From Hetaerina americana (taxonomy: Eukaryota > Arthropoda > Insecta > Odonata > Calopterygidae), in contig JAKTNV010000003.1 in NCBI GenBank assembly GCA_022747635.1, positions 28,376,551 to 28,440,550 on the forward strand: a stretch of 64,000 bases of DNA, written 5' to 3'. The notes below the pieces were generated by a model that made no database searches, was not told where the DNA came from, and was given only the letters and a program-made list of their open reading frames with translations. Shown piece after piece: positions 47,579-59,420 of the stretch. Made by a program: the position numbers and the translations under genes. Positions within the stretch are counted from its first letter, which is position 1; each line of letters starts with the position of its first letter.

Positions 47579-49038
47579 TTAAAGGGGTCTCAAATAAGAC
47601 TCTCGTCCTGAGGAGTATACTATTGCACCGTACTCTAATTTCGAACGGACCAAGGCTCGATATAATAAAATCATGGTATCACGATCTGCTCCCCATGTAG
47701 AGTGAGTTAGAAACCTTAAAACATTGAGGGTTTGACAACACCTCTCGAGAAATACGCGGATATGCTCCCGCCAGTTTAGTTTTTGATAAAGGATCATTAC
47801 CAGAAAGCGGACGGACTCAACAAATAGGAGATTCCTGCCCAGTATGCTTTAATTCGGTGGTATTTGTTGTCGCCGAAGACGTTGGAAATGAGCACATTTC
47901 GTTTTCTCTGTAGAGAAACGAGATCCGTTCATTCGCGACCAGTCTCCCAAATTACTTAGGGTCACCTGAGCTTGCCTGGAGACGTTTACCAGTCGTCTCG
48001 ACCGGCAAAATATGACTAGGTCGTTCACAAAGAGCGATGCCATCACCGGAGTATTGATGCATTCCGTCACGTTATTGATTTCGACGGCAAATTGCGACGT
48101 CACGCTCAGCACTGATCCCTAAGGTACCCCGTTCTCCTGTATGAAGGATTTGGATAAATACTTGCCAGTCCTCACTTTAAAAATATTCGTTAAAAATTCC
48201 TAACAAATAGGGGCCATATTGCCTCTAAATCCCCACTTAAGCAACGTGTTTGAAATTTTTCGTCGTCACACACTATCGTAGGCCTTCTCAAGGTCGAAAA
48301 AGGTAGCTACGACGTGTGGGCGGAGAATAAAGGCTTCCTGGATGAAATTGTTAGTGCGCACCAGATAGTCTGCCCTCTCACGCACTGAGCGTCGGAAAGA
48401 AGGTGCCGTCTCTTCAATCACCAAACGAGACGTCGGTTGACCATTCTTTCCATCACTTTGCCCAGGCAACTCGTGAGAGAGATGGGATGATAGCTATTTC
48501 GGGTCATTTTTTATCTTGCCCCGTTTCGGGATAGGTATCACTACGGACTCCTGCCAGGAATTTGGGAAACTAAACTACCCTAGATCCACAACAGGATGAG
48601 GGTATTGAGGACCTCCCCCTACGCTGATTCCGGAATATTACGGAGAAAAGCGTTGTGGATCCCATCCATACCTGACGAAGTGTTATGGGAGTCTGCGATG
48701 AAGGATTTCAGTTCCCAGGACGAGAAAGGCACATTACATTCTGCCGGTGTTCGAGCTTCACCTAAATTAAGAGGGACTCTCTCGCATCGCCTCTTTACAT
48801 TTACAAAGTCAGTATTGTAGCCCTCGTCACTGCTGTTGACCGCGAACTGCTTGGCAAATATGTCGCTTGATTCAGGGGGTGAAGTCACCACCCGGCCAGC
48901 TATAAGCAATGGTGAGATAACGAATGAGCCGTTGGACCCGACGGTTTTCTTCGCTTTGTCCCATACCTGAGAAAGTGGGGTTCTATGGTTTATCGTAGAG
49001 ACGTAGTCTATCCAGGAAGCCTTCTTGGTCTGCTTCAC
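47579..49038 (-). pseudogene. LINE reverse transcriptase, fragmented
   Basis: Three or more frames together cover the RT. 49,038-48,619 encodes the linker and start, with SSGMDGIHNAFLRNIPESA. 48,469-48,266 ends in motif A, ATFFDLEKAYDSV. 48,112-47,849 contains motif C as FVND, where FADD is expected, so one catalytic Asp has become Asn. 47,797-47,579 encodes the thumb, with LNWREHIRVFLERC and LVRSKLEYGAIVY. Stops and frameshifts separate the parts. The missing Asp and the breaks mean it cannot polymerise. Confidence 0.82.
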
Positions 49039-49039
49039 G

Positions 49040-49910
49040 GCCTTTCGAACTCGCGCTCGCAGCCCGCGAAAAGATGCCAGATTCGTTGCCGTAGGATCTT
49101 TTTTTTAAATATTCATCGCTCTTTTCCTCATACGGATCGCCCCGCCGTATTCCTCGTTCCACCAAAAGACAGGTGCTCGATTACTGTTGCCGGAAGAACG
49201 AGGGACACTTTGGGTAGCTGCCGCTACGAGCGTTGAACTTAGTGTCTCGACGTTGCGCAGGGTGTCTAAACCAACGTCATGCTGAAAAGTAAAAAGGCGC
49301 TTGAATAATGATCAGTCTGATGATCCAGTTTTCCGGAGGTTCAAAAATGTTAGGCGAAATGTCTTCTTTTGCGAGTAAAAGAGGAAAGTTGTCACTCTCA
49401 CGGAGATCATTGTGAACGGACATCTTCAGCTTTGGGGCTAGACCTATCGAGCATCTAGAGATATCTATAGCTGAGAATTCCCCATTAAAACCGCTAAAGC
49501 GAGTTTTTTTGCCACTACTTTATTTAAAACAGATTGAAATCCTCAATAAAATAAGATAAAATCCGTCGTCTCCTATTATTAGAGATAATTGGCCCTTCCC
49601 AAAAAGAATCATGGGCATTAAAATCGCCCATCAATATAAATGACCGAGGTAGCTGACGGAAAAGGGCTTCTAGATTGAAATGTGTTACCGGTGCACTCTC
49701 CGGCAGATAAACGTTACATTAGGTTATTCTTTCAGGGGTGTACACTGAAACAGCCACTGCTTGGAATGGAGAGTTCAGTTGGATTCGGGAGATGCTAAGG
49801 GCCTCACGAGTCGCACCTGCTACTCCACCTTGAGCTGGTTGACCACTCGTGTCATCCAGTCTAAAAACAAAGCATCCCTTTAAATTACCCTGGTCAGCCG
49901 CCTTCAAATG
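49040..49910 (-). pseudogene. LINE APE-type endonuclease, fragmented
   Basis: The frame 49,907-49,719 encodes GCFVFRLDDTSGQPAQGGVA and AVSVYTPERIT, and continues past a stop into NVYLPES and LMGDFNAHDSFWEG (the GDFNAH motif is at about 49,628-49,611). GDFNAH is a hallmark of the apurinic-like endonuclease of non-LTR elements, which nicks the target site. Downstream parts have several stops. Confidence 0.75.
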
Positions 49911-50086
49911 TGTCTCTTACGGACGGATGCAAGAGGGATAAAAATCATAACATAAAATAGCCAGCTCCTCCTCGTGCCGATGAAACCATTGCAGTTCCAT
50001 TCCAAAAAAAAGACATTTTAAATGTTAAAAAATAAAGAGATATATAAATAAATAAGTTTTTAAAAAGTAGTGAGATTACGAACCAT

Positions 50087-50955
50087 TTAACGATCATCGC
50101 TTGAAGCGATGTTTCCTCCTCCACTTGCTCGCGAGGACCTCAGCATCCGAGATATATGGTCCTCTGCCATAACCTCCGGCTTTCTTGGCTTTGCTGGAGG
50201 TGTAGGGGATGGTGTCTTTTCACACCCTGTGGGCGTGATCCCCTTGATGGTGTTCGGTGGGCTCTTCTTTGAAGGGCCCACCGGAGTAGGTGTCTCGTTT
50301 TCCACCTTAGTTTCATTGGTGCTTTTCAAGTTTTGTACTCGCATGTACGCAGCGGTGTCTCTTGGAACGTCTGTTTGCGTGGCGATGATACACTTTTGCA
50401 AAGGGATGGACGTAACGGAAACGAAGGACCGGGAAAAAAAGTTGGGGCAATTAGCGCCCTGTATTTTCTCCTTCTTTCCATGTATGGGATTTTTTCCACC
50501 GTCTTTATCTCCATGACCTTCCTTTCCTGTTTCATCTTCGGACAATCACGGGAGTCCACTGGTCGTACACCCTCGTAATTGACGCAAAGAGATCCCGAGG
50601 GGTACTCTTTACCCTCGTGCGTGTCCTTGCCACAGCACGGGTAGGAGGCCTTGCCCTCAAATCGCGACACGACGTGGCCGAAGCGTTTATATTGAAAACA
50701 ACGCACTAGGTTCGGTATAAACTGCCGAACAGGAACTGATTCATACCCAACAAGCACCTTGACGGGGAGCCTGTCTCGCGCAAGCGTCAATATCACGGAG
50801 GTGCCGTTGACATTTTCTCCGTTGAGACTCGTGGTTAGTCGACGACAATCAATTACTCCCTGAGAGCACATTTCTCTTGTGATCTCGTCGACTTCCACGT
50901 ATAGGAGGTCATGATGATTTATGACTCCCCGACAACTGTTTAGAATGCAGCGCAC
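50087..50955 (-). pseudogene. LINE ORF1 (gag-like), broken
   Basis: Frame 50,955-50,326 contains a region with LPVKVLVGYESVPVRQF, then CFQYKRFGHVVSRF and CCGKDTHEG, which are degenerate copies of CCHC zinc knuckles found in I/Jockey ORF1 proteins. A TAG immediately upstream of 50,955 sits where the frame otherwise continues. A frameshift then leads into 50,545-50,087 (GKEGHGDKDGGKNPIHGKKE and a Pro/Ser-rich tail ending ASSDDR). The protein would have bound the element's RNA. Confidence 0.75.
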
Positions 50956-51865
50956 CTAAACCTTGTTAAAACTGGTAAAAATGGTAAAAATGTCATGGCG
51001 CATTCCCATTGCCAAAATTTTTTCACCATGTCTATCGTTTAGGTCCTCTGTAATCAGTGTCCCTCAGTTACTTCACGCTCTTAGGGTCACCAGTTACATA
51101 CGATCTGCGATAGTACTCTTCGTATAAGGAAAGGTTACACCTTTTTCAAGATCTCATATTGTACAGGACATTACCAAGTACCGCCTACATGCGGCGTAAC
51201 AATTATCTCCCACGCTCGCGTCCGGACGGGATCTTTTAGGTGGTGGAAAGTTTTTTTCTCCATTGCAAAAATTACTTCATCCCTCGGCCTCCCCACCCAC
51301 CATGGAGCCACACATTCGCGACGTCAGTCCGCTAAACCAGAGCCGTCGCCAGAGCTAACAAGGGGGATATAGTGCTTTAGGAGTGGTTGTCTGTTTCAGG
51401 GTGGATATTCGATGCAAGGGCCCACCAAAACCTTTACATCTCTGACATTCCTACGCAGACCCCCACAACCTTGGCACTCGCCACCGGAGCGAAAACGTGA
51501 CGGAAGCCGATTGACCTGGAGTGGCTAACTCTTGGCCTCCCGTTTACACGAAATTTGGGGCCGAAGAGGGGTATCACTCTCCGGTCCATAGGGAACATCC
51601 GATACCCTGCTGGGAACCAGAGAGCTGACCCTCAAGGATCCCTTTCTCTCCCTTACGGGTCTCCAGACACGGCAAACACCTGGGCGAATCGCGGGCCAGA
51701 TGGTATGGCCACACACAGACAGTGAATTCACAGCACTATCCTGGCGCATCTCTTGCTGGCTGGGGGTTTGTTTTCGGGGTTTTCTCCCCGCCCTTTCAGT
51801 CGCCTCTTACGACAAGCAGGGATACTGTGGGAGCATTCTCTATCCCCCTACCCACAGGGGTGGCC

Positions 51866-52310
51866 ATTACTCGACTACGGACTTCTGGGCTAACGTCTTG
51901 TACAAAAATGAGGTCTCCCTTGATGTTTTGCCTACTGCGCTCGATATCTCTCGCATTGCGTCAGCACATAACAGATAGTCAATAGGGCATTAAAATCTTC
52001 CCAGAGAGGCATAGTTTTATCTCCAGCGTGAAGACGTAAGAGTGTGTCAGAGCACAGTGTCCCATTCTTAATCGTGTGATGGCGACAACTTCAGTCCGTG
52101 TAATTGTGGCAGAAGATGACCACCCCTCAAACACTTCTTCGCGAATATTTATTGACCCCCACCAGCTCTGTTCTTTTTTCACTATGCTCTTCCCTATTGC
52201 CCTTTCCTCCCCAACTCTTTTAATTACCTCTTTGTCAGTGTCTCTGTATAACCAAATAATCCCCAATAATGTTTTATATTTTTCCTGAGTCTCATTATAG
52301 AAAAAGAATT
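51866..52310 (-). mobile_element. C-terminal fragment of a second I-like LINE
   Basis: The minus-strand frame 52,266-51,979 encodes WWGSINIREEVFEGWSSSA and then TEVVAITRLRMGHCALTHSY. This matches the region after RNase H in the neighbouring LINE (RREDITITHSRIGHSDLTH). It ends against the 5' UTR of that LINE, so the younger element lies directly 3' of, or inside, an older relative on the same strand. Confidence 0.65.
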
Positions 52311-55300
52311 ATAAGAGTTATGAGTAGCTTGGTAGCTACTGGTATTGATATGGACCCTTCCCCATGACAAATGCACTGTTTGCTCACGAGAGAGTGAGTA
52401 AATGGCGCGTTACGGCAAGGAAATAAAACGCCAGCCCCAATTTCAGTATCCTCACGCTCCGTAACTTATCTTATGGGCACGACATCTTCTGATTCCAAAC
52501 CTGCCAACGCGGGGACTGTGCATGCCAAAAAAGTTGCATAAGTCATAGAATCGGATTATTTCTATTGACTCTCTTGCGCTATCTTGGGTCATATTCTTTT
52601 CGCCGCTTTTATTCAATATACGTTGAGTTATTTTTCCCGTTAAGGGCCGAAGAATATAAATACAATGCGTTTGATATATTATTGATTTCCAAGTACCTAA
52701 TGCAGAACACCGCATTCCAATACGTTCTTTCATTTTGAAATAAATATAGCTTTCCTTCAGTTTGCCGTGGGAATAGGCATATTCTGTTTGGAGGAAAGAC
52801 TCAAACAGCGTACGTATACCATTATCTCGTAGTTTTTATAACGTGGTGTAAAGCGCAAACGAGAAGATTCAACCGACGGAAAGTACGGAGAAATCTATTT
52901 ATAACCTAATGAAAGACGATTCAACTCATTTGGTTGCGCTGTGGTTGTCAATTGACCTCAGTACAGGCTACAGTGTCCTTCCACCCATCAGCTGATGCGA
53001 CTTAGTGATGGCACTCAAATTTTCATGTCACGCCAAGAGTACTAACACAGGGTCGTGACAATCCATTGCTTCGTAAGGAAAAAATTGCTTAAGAACAATC
53101 CAAACCCAACTAGTAGGTTTAGATGTGATTTAGATCGATGAGGAAGATTTGCTTATCGCTTCGGAGTGACCGTGCAGAGGAGACGGCAGTATTCATGGCA
53201 GTGCACGAAATAAAAACGAGTTGATCACGTGAGTCTAATTTTAAGAGGGCCCAACAGATTCAGCAGCGAGAATGCTAAGTAGCCCTTGCGATCACTTTCT
53301 TGGGGTTGATCCAGAGGCACGTGGGCTCCACGCACTATCCCCTCGAGAACTTTCCGAGATACGGAGACTGAAGAGCACGCTTCGGTGAGGTGCCGATAAA
53401 CGTCAGAGAACGACTTCATCGAAGTTCTATTCTGGAACTCAAAATATTTTCTTTAAAAAAAATAGCAGCCATAGCTGAGAATAGATGCGGAGCACAACCT
53501 TAAGAGATGAAAACCTAAAGAAGAAATCAATTTGGATGATTGAGACGAACGTTGCATTAGCACTCATGCTGAAAGGAAGTACATGGCGGAATAGGCGTAA
53601 TCAAGACCGGTGTTTTCAATGCGTGACAGGATTACGATATAACGATCTCTAATGCTTTGTGACCCAGTCAAACGCACATAAGGAATATTATCTTCAAATA
53701 TCCTAATAGATTACCGCCCCCCCCCCTTCGGAACTTTAATATGGCTATTTATTCTGCTATTTAACCTTTGTTGTACGTAAGAAAATCGGCACATGCATGC
53801 TAAAATTACTTTTGACAAAACACATCAACTGAAAAATCAGCCGTCGACTCAAAGACGAAAATGAAAATATTGATCATCAAATGGTGAATACCTTTGACCT
53901 CGTAATGCATTCGGTTTACTACAGATTACTAAATAGAATGCCAAATTAACTTTTTCAACGGCTTCTGAATTTGAACTAATGGTCGTAAAAATTCGCAAAA
54001 TGATAGCGAAATATCCAACCGGCTTCAAAATGGACCTCGGGAGTAGAGAGCGGTAGAACTAAATGGCCTACGAAAGCGAACCAAAAACACAGTCCGAAGG
54101 GCTTAAAACGTAAACATAATTGATTACACTTAATAAAAAAATTTGCATTCGATACAGTATCATGGGCACCTTTGCAATTTGGCCCTGAGCAACTTTGCGT
54201 CAGCCGTTTTCAAACGACACACTCTTAGCAAAGAAATGCAAACAACCAACCGCTAATGATCATTTGTTCTTTCCTCCTCATACGGAATTGCAAAATTAAG
54301 TTGATTCCAAGTATACTCACAGTATATCATCGTCAACTGCGGAGTAAAGAGACAATTCAATGACAATCGAGCGATTAAGGAATAAAAACGCGATTCTCAA
54401 CAACAAGATGACGTCGGAGTCTGACGATAGATATAAACTGTCCTTGAATATAATTTAGGTTGTGAACGTCAGCTAACAGTAATGCAGCTTTCAAAGATGG
54501 CTATGAAAAAAATAAAACTACATGACAAATTGATATGAAAACTTGTAAATAAGGTATGTATTATAACACGAAGAGTAAACGTAACTAAAACGACAGTATA
54601 AATAGAAACGAGAAAACAAAAAGTAGACAAATCACAATATTTAATCAATTCCAACTTATTTTCGCGGATTCCATCGATGTCTGAAAGACTTAGGTATTTC
54701 CTAAATGTCTTGAGTGGTGTTTCAGGCATAGACGAGAGTGAACGGCTCATTCCTCGTCAATGCAGCAAGATCAATCAAAGTGCCTTGGCGATGGTATGAA
54801 TGAGACGTGACATAATGGGCATCGATGCTGCCCTTTCGTGAAAAAACTAAGCTCGGACGACACTTCGTCTTCTAAAAATCGTAAATTATGTGATACATAA
54901 CGGAACAGTAAAATGCAGGTATTTTACTTTTTTGAATTCTAGAAAGAAATCAACATTCATGGATATTAGCACTACTTGCAGTATTTGTAATTCTTTTCTA
55001 TTCCATATCAGCGCACCTCCACTACCTCTTCATGCTATCTTCCCGATCGGCTTTCTCACAATTGCCAGTTTCCGCATCATCCTCTAGCATGCTTTCTCTC
55101 CTGCCCCCCAACCAAATCTTTGTACCCTACGTCGTTATTCAATTGCATTTCCCTTCGTGCCGCCTCTCAATTCCTCCCCAAAAAATTCTAACAGAGATTA
55201 CAGGTCTTGTTTCTTGCCGTTAGTGGCTCTCGGTATGCGCTGCGCCTCCGAACCTTTTCGTTCCAACATTTACGGCCGCTTGATGCCTCCACATCGCAAA

Positions 55301-55800
55301 GGCGTAACTCGGCACATACCCTTTATCCTTGAGGGCTCACGCCTATGTTTAACACATCTTTCCTGAAATCCTCCTCCTCGTATGCCTCAGGTCTTGGATC
55401 GCTTTCTCATAGTAAAGACTCCTTTCGACGTCGAAATCCTACGCGCGACCTCTTCGTTAACAAATTCTTACCAAATAAGGCAGCCTACCCATCGGTCCAT
55501 TTCCGTATGCATGCACATTTATTAAAGATTTGCATTCATAAGTGAGAGAGAGAAAGCATTAAGGTCGACTAAAATTAGTTCAAGAAAATGGGTACGCTTT
55601 GAAATAATTTTCCACACTAGCTACTCACTGTGCTGAAATGCACGTGTAGTAAGATTTCAGCGGAAGAGTAAACGTAGGAGAAATTTCCGAGAGAAACTTT
55701 TACGGCGAGCAGGCGTAGGATGGTACTTCACCTGACACTCGCAATGGGAGACGGAGAGCAAGAAAAGAGAGCATCGCAATTTGAGCTCGTGGAAAAATTG
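52311..55800. other. AT-rich stretch without recognised genes
   Basis: Frames are short. A 93-codon minus frame at 54,750-54,469 is hydrophobic but has no known domain and AT-driven composition. An 11-base poly-C lies near 53,716. No transposon was identified. Confidence 0.5.
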
Positions 55801-56110
55801 GTGAAATATCTCCTTGCATGATAGAGGAGAAATAAGCACGGCCCCCAAGGCGGAGGCAGAAATAGATGGGCATGATGCATCTCTCTCCACGGCGCCGGAG
55901 ACAAATAAGTTTGTCACCACCGTCGCGGGCATCCTCAACTGCCCTCGCACTCACAATTACGCCCCCATTCGCGCAACGCCACACGCGCAATCAATCCTCC
56001 TGTACCGGACCTCACCCGCTTCCGGGAAGGATGGCTGTCCCTTCTGATGACGCGTGACGGGCCTCCCTCACCTCGCTACCCAAACCTCTTGACCCTCCAC
56101 CTACAGTGCC
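55801..56110. other. Small CpG-rich patch
   Basis: Moderately GC-rich. Overlapping frames of 63-97 codons on both strands show no domain. Confidence 0.35.
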
Positions 56111-56840
56111 CCGAAACAAATTCTCTGGACATATCTATATACAGACCCTAAACCTTAACGGAATTTGACGATTTTGGTGTTTGTTTGATGGAAGAGACTG
56201 CTATTTTATCCCAAGAAGCAGAATTTTATATTGGCTTATTCGTTGGCCTTTAATTCAATAACGTATTCAAATTACATTAATTACTTTCGTCGAAAGATCC
56301 ATCATCACTCACAATATATGCAAAATGCGCAATCAAAATGGAGCACGTGGTTTTTTTTCGGAATGTCCGCAAGTTTTCTACTCATAAACAGGTTGAAGCA
56401 ATGGAATGGACGTCCTTGCAAGAATTAAAAATATGTAAGGCACAGCTTTATTTTTTTAATTAAATTATTTACTTTAAAAACACAGAATTACAGAAAAAAC
56501 TATCTAAATGGGGCTTACCATTGAATTTGCTGTTATCATAAACCCATAAAATGCAACTCTAAAAAGTTCTTCTAAAATATTAATTCCGCATTTACCGGTG
56601 AAATGCGAATGCAACTCGTTCCACAGATGCAAAACAAGCTAGATAGAACGCTTTCCGTCCGCGTTTCACGGATTCCGTCTCCCAGAGAATAAAGCGTTCT
56701 AAATATCTTTCGCGATTCCTATGCCATACATGGTGGGTTAATTCGTCCTTAGACAGGTTTTACTCAATCTCCCTAGGAAAAACACTATAAGCTTCAGAGT
56801 ACGTGGAGTGACCTGTCCGGAGGAAATGGTTTTTCGGGCC
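56111..56840. other. AT-rich stretch without recognised features
   Basis: Nothing identifiable on either strand. Confidence 0.5.
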
Positions 56841-57660
56841 ACTATACCTCGCCCACCCATCTGAAGAGTGCGAAACGCCCCCCCCCCCCCACCGAAGGGG
56901 ATTGTGCGATAGGGAAGGATACAGGAACCAAGGGAACCCTGGGGGGGCACGGGGAGCGGCAGCAAGTCGTCCTTCGACCATAAAGCGGAAAGGACGCCGC
57001 GAGGGAGATTCGGGGCCGTGAGGAAGGAAGGAAGGAAGAGGGAGAATGAGAGGTGGGCCCCTCTCCGCCCCTATTCGGTTCGTGGGCGGCGGAGGGACGC
57101 GAGGCAGGGTCGTGGGAAGTCACAGGAATGGGGGGGGCGGCAGAGGGCAGCGGGGGGCTGGGGCCGGGGGGTGGAGAGGTATAACGCGAGGGCGCCCACG
57201 GAACGCCTTCCCGTCGGCCCGTCTCCGAAAGGGCGAAGCGACATTTTGGCGCCAGTAACGCTCCTTCGAGAGAGAGAGAGAGAAAGGAGATTATGCAAAT
57301 GGTTGACGGCTGTGGGTGTGGAGAAAAGAGGATAATGGGAAGAAGATGAAAGGGGGACATGGAGGAGGGAGGAGGAGTGTGGGGAGAAGGGTTGAGAGGA
57401 GGGACCGACAGAGGAACTACACCACTCCCGCTCACCCCCACCTCCCAACCCCGGTTCCAACAAAGGCCCCCCCTCTCGGAAGACACGGTTGGTTTTGGGG
57501 CAGTGAAACAATGGTCTGAGTCGAGTGGTTTTGTTTGGCGGCAAAACTTGCAGGAGTCGTCGTCAGACAAATCACGGCAATAAAACAAAGAAAGAAACTC
57601 ACTGCCTACTAGCTGGTCACAAGATATTGTTCCCGAGGGAAACGCGGCGAAAGAGCACAT
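56841..57660. other. CpG/polypurine island with (GA)n, octamer and E2F-like site
   Basis: A 12-base poly-C at about 56,879-56,890 is followed by G-rich tracts, an E2F-like TTTGGCGCC near 57,245, a (GA)n run at about 57,269-57,283 and an octamer ATGCAAAT at 57,293-57,300. A minus-strand frame of 272 codons crosses the whole island but is Pro/Ser-rich and changes composition with the DNA; I do not call it a gene. Confidence 0.5.
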
Positions 57661-58800
57661 AAAAGTCGTAACTAATGTGAGTACCTTAACTTTTTCAAGA
57701 TAGCATGTAAGTAATGCAATTGAGTGGCATTGAAATGTACCCTTTTCATATATAATTGATCATTGGTCGGCGGTGAACGGATAAAAAATGTATTTCTATA
57801 GCTCGATGCTCTAAATTATGAACAAAAGCAGCGAGACAAATTTTAAATTGAAAAGATAAGGCAGTATTTTGTTTATTAGATAAATTAAATAAGTACGACT
57901 TAACCCTAGAAGCTCGTGTTATACGAGGCTTGTAACACTAGGCATACATGTAATTTTGCTTGAAAATAACATAAACTTAAGTCTAACATTTGTCTTCTAA
58001 AACTAATTTATAACCCCAATGTCATCATGGAGCTTCAAGTTATTAAAACAAATACTGCTTCTAAAATTTCCCACAAACCCACATACCTATTAATTTCCAC
58101 TGGAATACTAATATAACTGAAATCTTCAAAAACCCATCCCCAGGACTCAAATACAAGATATCAGTTTTCTTTCCTCAAATCGTTATGCAATAAGGATAAT
58201 TAAATGAATATTTTGAGTAAAATTATTACGTTTTATGAGGAAAAGTTAATAACAGTTAGCCAGTAAGTTAGTAAGAATTTCCCCATTACACTCTGTTTAT
58301 ATTTATACTTCTGAAAAAAACTCCTACAGGTATATTCCTGCCGGCGCGTGAGGCAAATACCGCGTATTGTTAAAACCCTAACCAGAAGATCCAGACATGA
58401 TAAACGACAGAATTACGTTTCCATTGGACAGCGAAATTATGATTCCACTCAGTGTAGGGAAACTGAATAGCACAGGACGCCTGAATTTCCTTACCACACA
58501 GGAGCAATTAATTTGGTCCCAAACTACATCATTAGATTCGACCACCGAGATAAAATAAGAGAGATAGACAATCAGAATCATGTGTTTGCACTTTCCTCGC
58601 ATGATACGCATCACAATAAAATCGAAACAAAGAGACCGAAAAAATGTAATTAATTCATTTTTAGTATTTAAGTTAATCAGTCAAATACAACAATTACAGC
58701 AGAATGCATTTATTCGGGCAGCATTCATGTGAACAAGTCTGTTTGCATATGAGTTACATATTCAAGTGGATGAGCATATAAACTAATATGCATGTCGTCA
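57661..58800. other. AT-rich stretch without recognised features
   Basis: No coding, RNA or repeat signature was found. Confidence 0.5.
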
Positions 58801-58805
58801 TGTAT

Positions 58806-58870
58806 GGCCAGTGTCCTAAATCACCCGCCACACGCCCTTGCGGCGCGGGGCATTGTAAAGATACAGATTA
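58806..58870 (+). repeat. LINE-type 3' end fragment, copy 1
   Basis: GTGTCCTAAATCACCCGCCA, CACGCCCTTGCGGCGCGGGG and AAGATACAGAT match in order the segment at 61,784-61,855. Short conserved blocks before a GATGTA-type tail suggest the 3' UTR of a non-LTR element or a SINE that uses it. Confidence 0.5.
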
Positions 58871-58979
58871 ACACAATCTCGTTCTCTTTCCGTGTGACAA
58901 CACGATGGCTATCGCCGGCTAGGCAGTGGTGGGTCGGGTAATTTACTGTACAGATCAACGTCACTCAAGGATTCGCCCA

Positions 58980-59420
58980 CACACTCATTGAGGAACGGAG
59001 TGGTTCTCCTTAGTGACAGAGAAGAAAACCTGGTGCCCACTGGGATCCAATGTAAACGCCAACTACCCCCCCCCACCCCCGAAGCATTAGGTGAGGGGCG
59101 AGTGGAAGAGGAGTGTGGAGTGTGACAGGTGAGCGAGGGAAGTTCTGGGATGGAAGGAGGAGAGAGGGACGCAGATTCTTATCTCCCTTAGGGGACGTGG
59201 CCCGAGATGGCGCGCCGCGATCGCCGCCGCTATTGGGGGCTTCCGAGGGTGAAGGCGACGGCTCTCGCTCTGCCACCTGCCACCGTGGTCAAAAATGGCC
59301 AACCAACTACCCCCTCATTTGTTCCCATAATAATCCCTGAGTGATCCAGGGGACTCTCGTCCCGCCCTCTCCCCGTACCAAGATGCCCCAAAGCCCCCAG
59401 CAAATCCCTTCGGAACAACA
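58980..59420. other. CpG-rich island
   Basis: G/A-rich at 59,090-59,165, then CpG-rich to 59,420. Frames of 63-88 codons on both strands lack domains. Confidence 0.4.

Larger units (their letters stand above)
45966..51865 (-). mobile_element. Near full-length, decayed I-like LINE with RNase H
   Basis: Reading the minus strand: a 5' UTR starts near 51,865 with a CCCTGCTTGTCGTAAGAGGC block, which I recall from 5' regions of insect I/R1-type elements. A gag-like ORF1 with degenerate CCHC knuckles follows (50,955-50,087), then an APE endonuclease, reverse transcriptase and RNase H. The C-terminal tail has HCNDCDLPLTVDHIL. The 3' UTR ends at about 45,966 in a (TAC)n-like tail. The length of about 5.9 kb is normal for I-clade elements. 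All frames carry stops and shifts. A second 3'-UTR-like segment around 46,225-46,260 resembles 46,010-46,055, so the 3' end may contain a duplication or a nested fragment. Confidence 0.85.

Noticed and set aside
54469..54750. Hydrophobic minus-strand frame of 93 codons
   Set aside because: AT-rich codons give Phe/Ile/Leu/Ser by composition. There is no conserved motif or neighbouring exon.
56842..57660. Minus-strand frame of 272 codons
   Set aside because: Low-complexity Pro/Ser-rich translation across a polypurine island with poly-C and GA runs. No domain, and plus-strand frames overlap.
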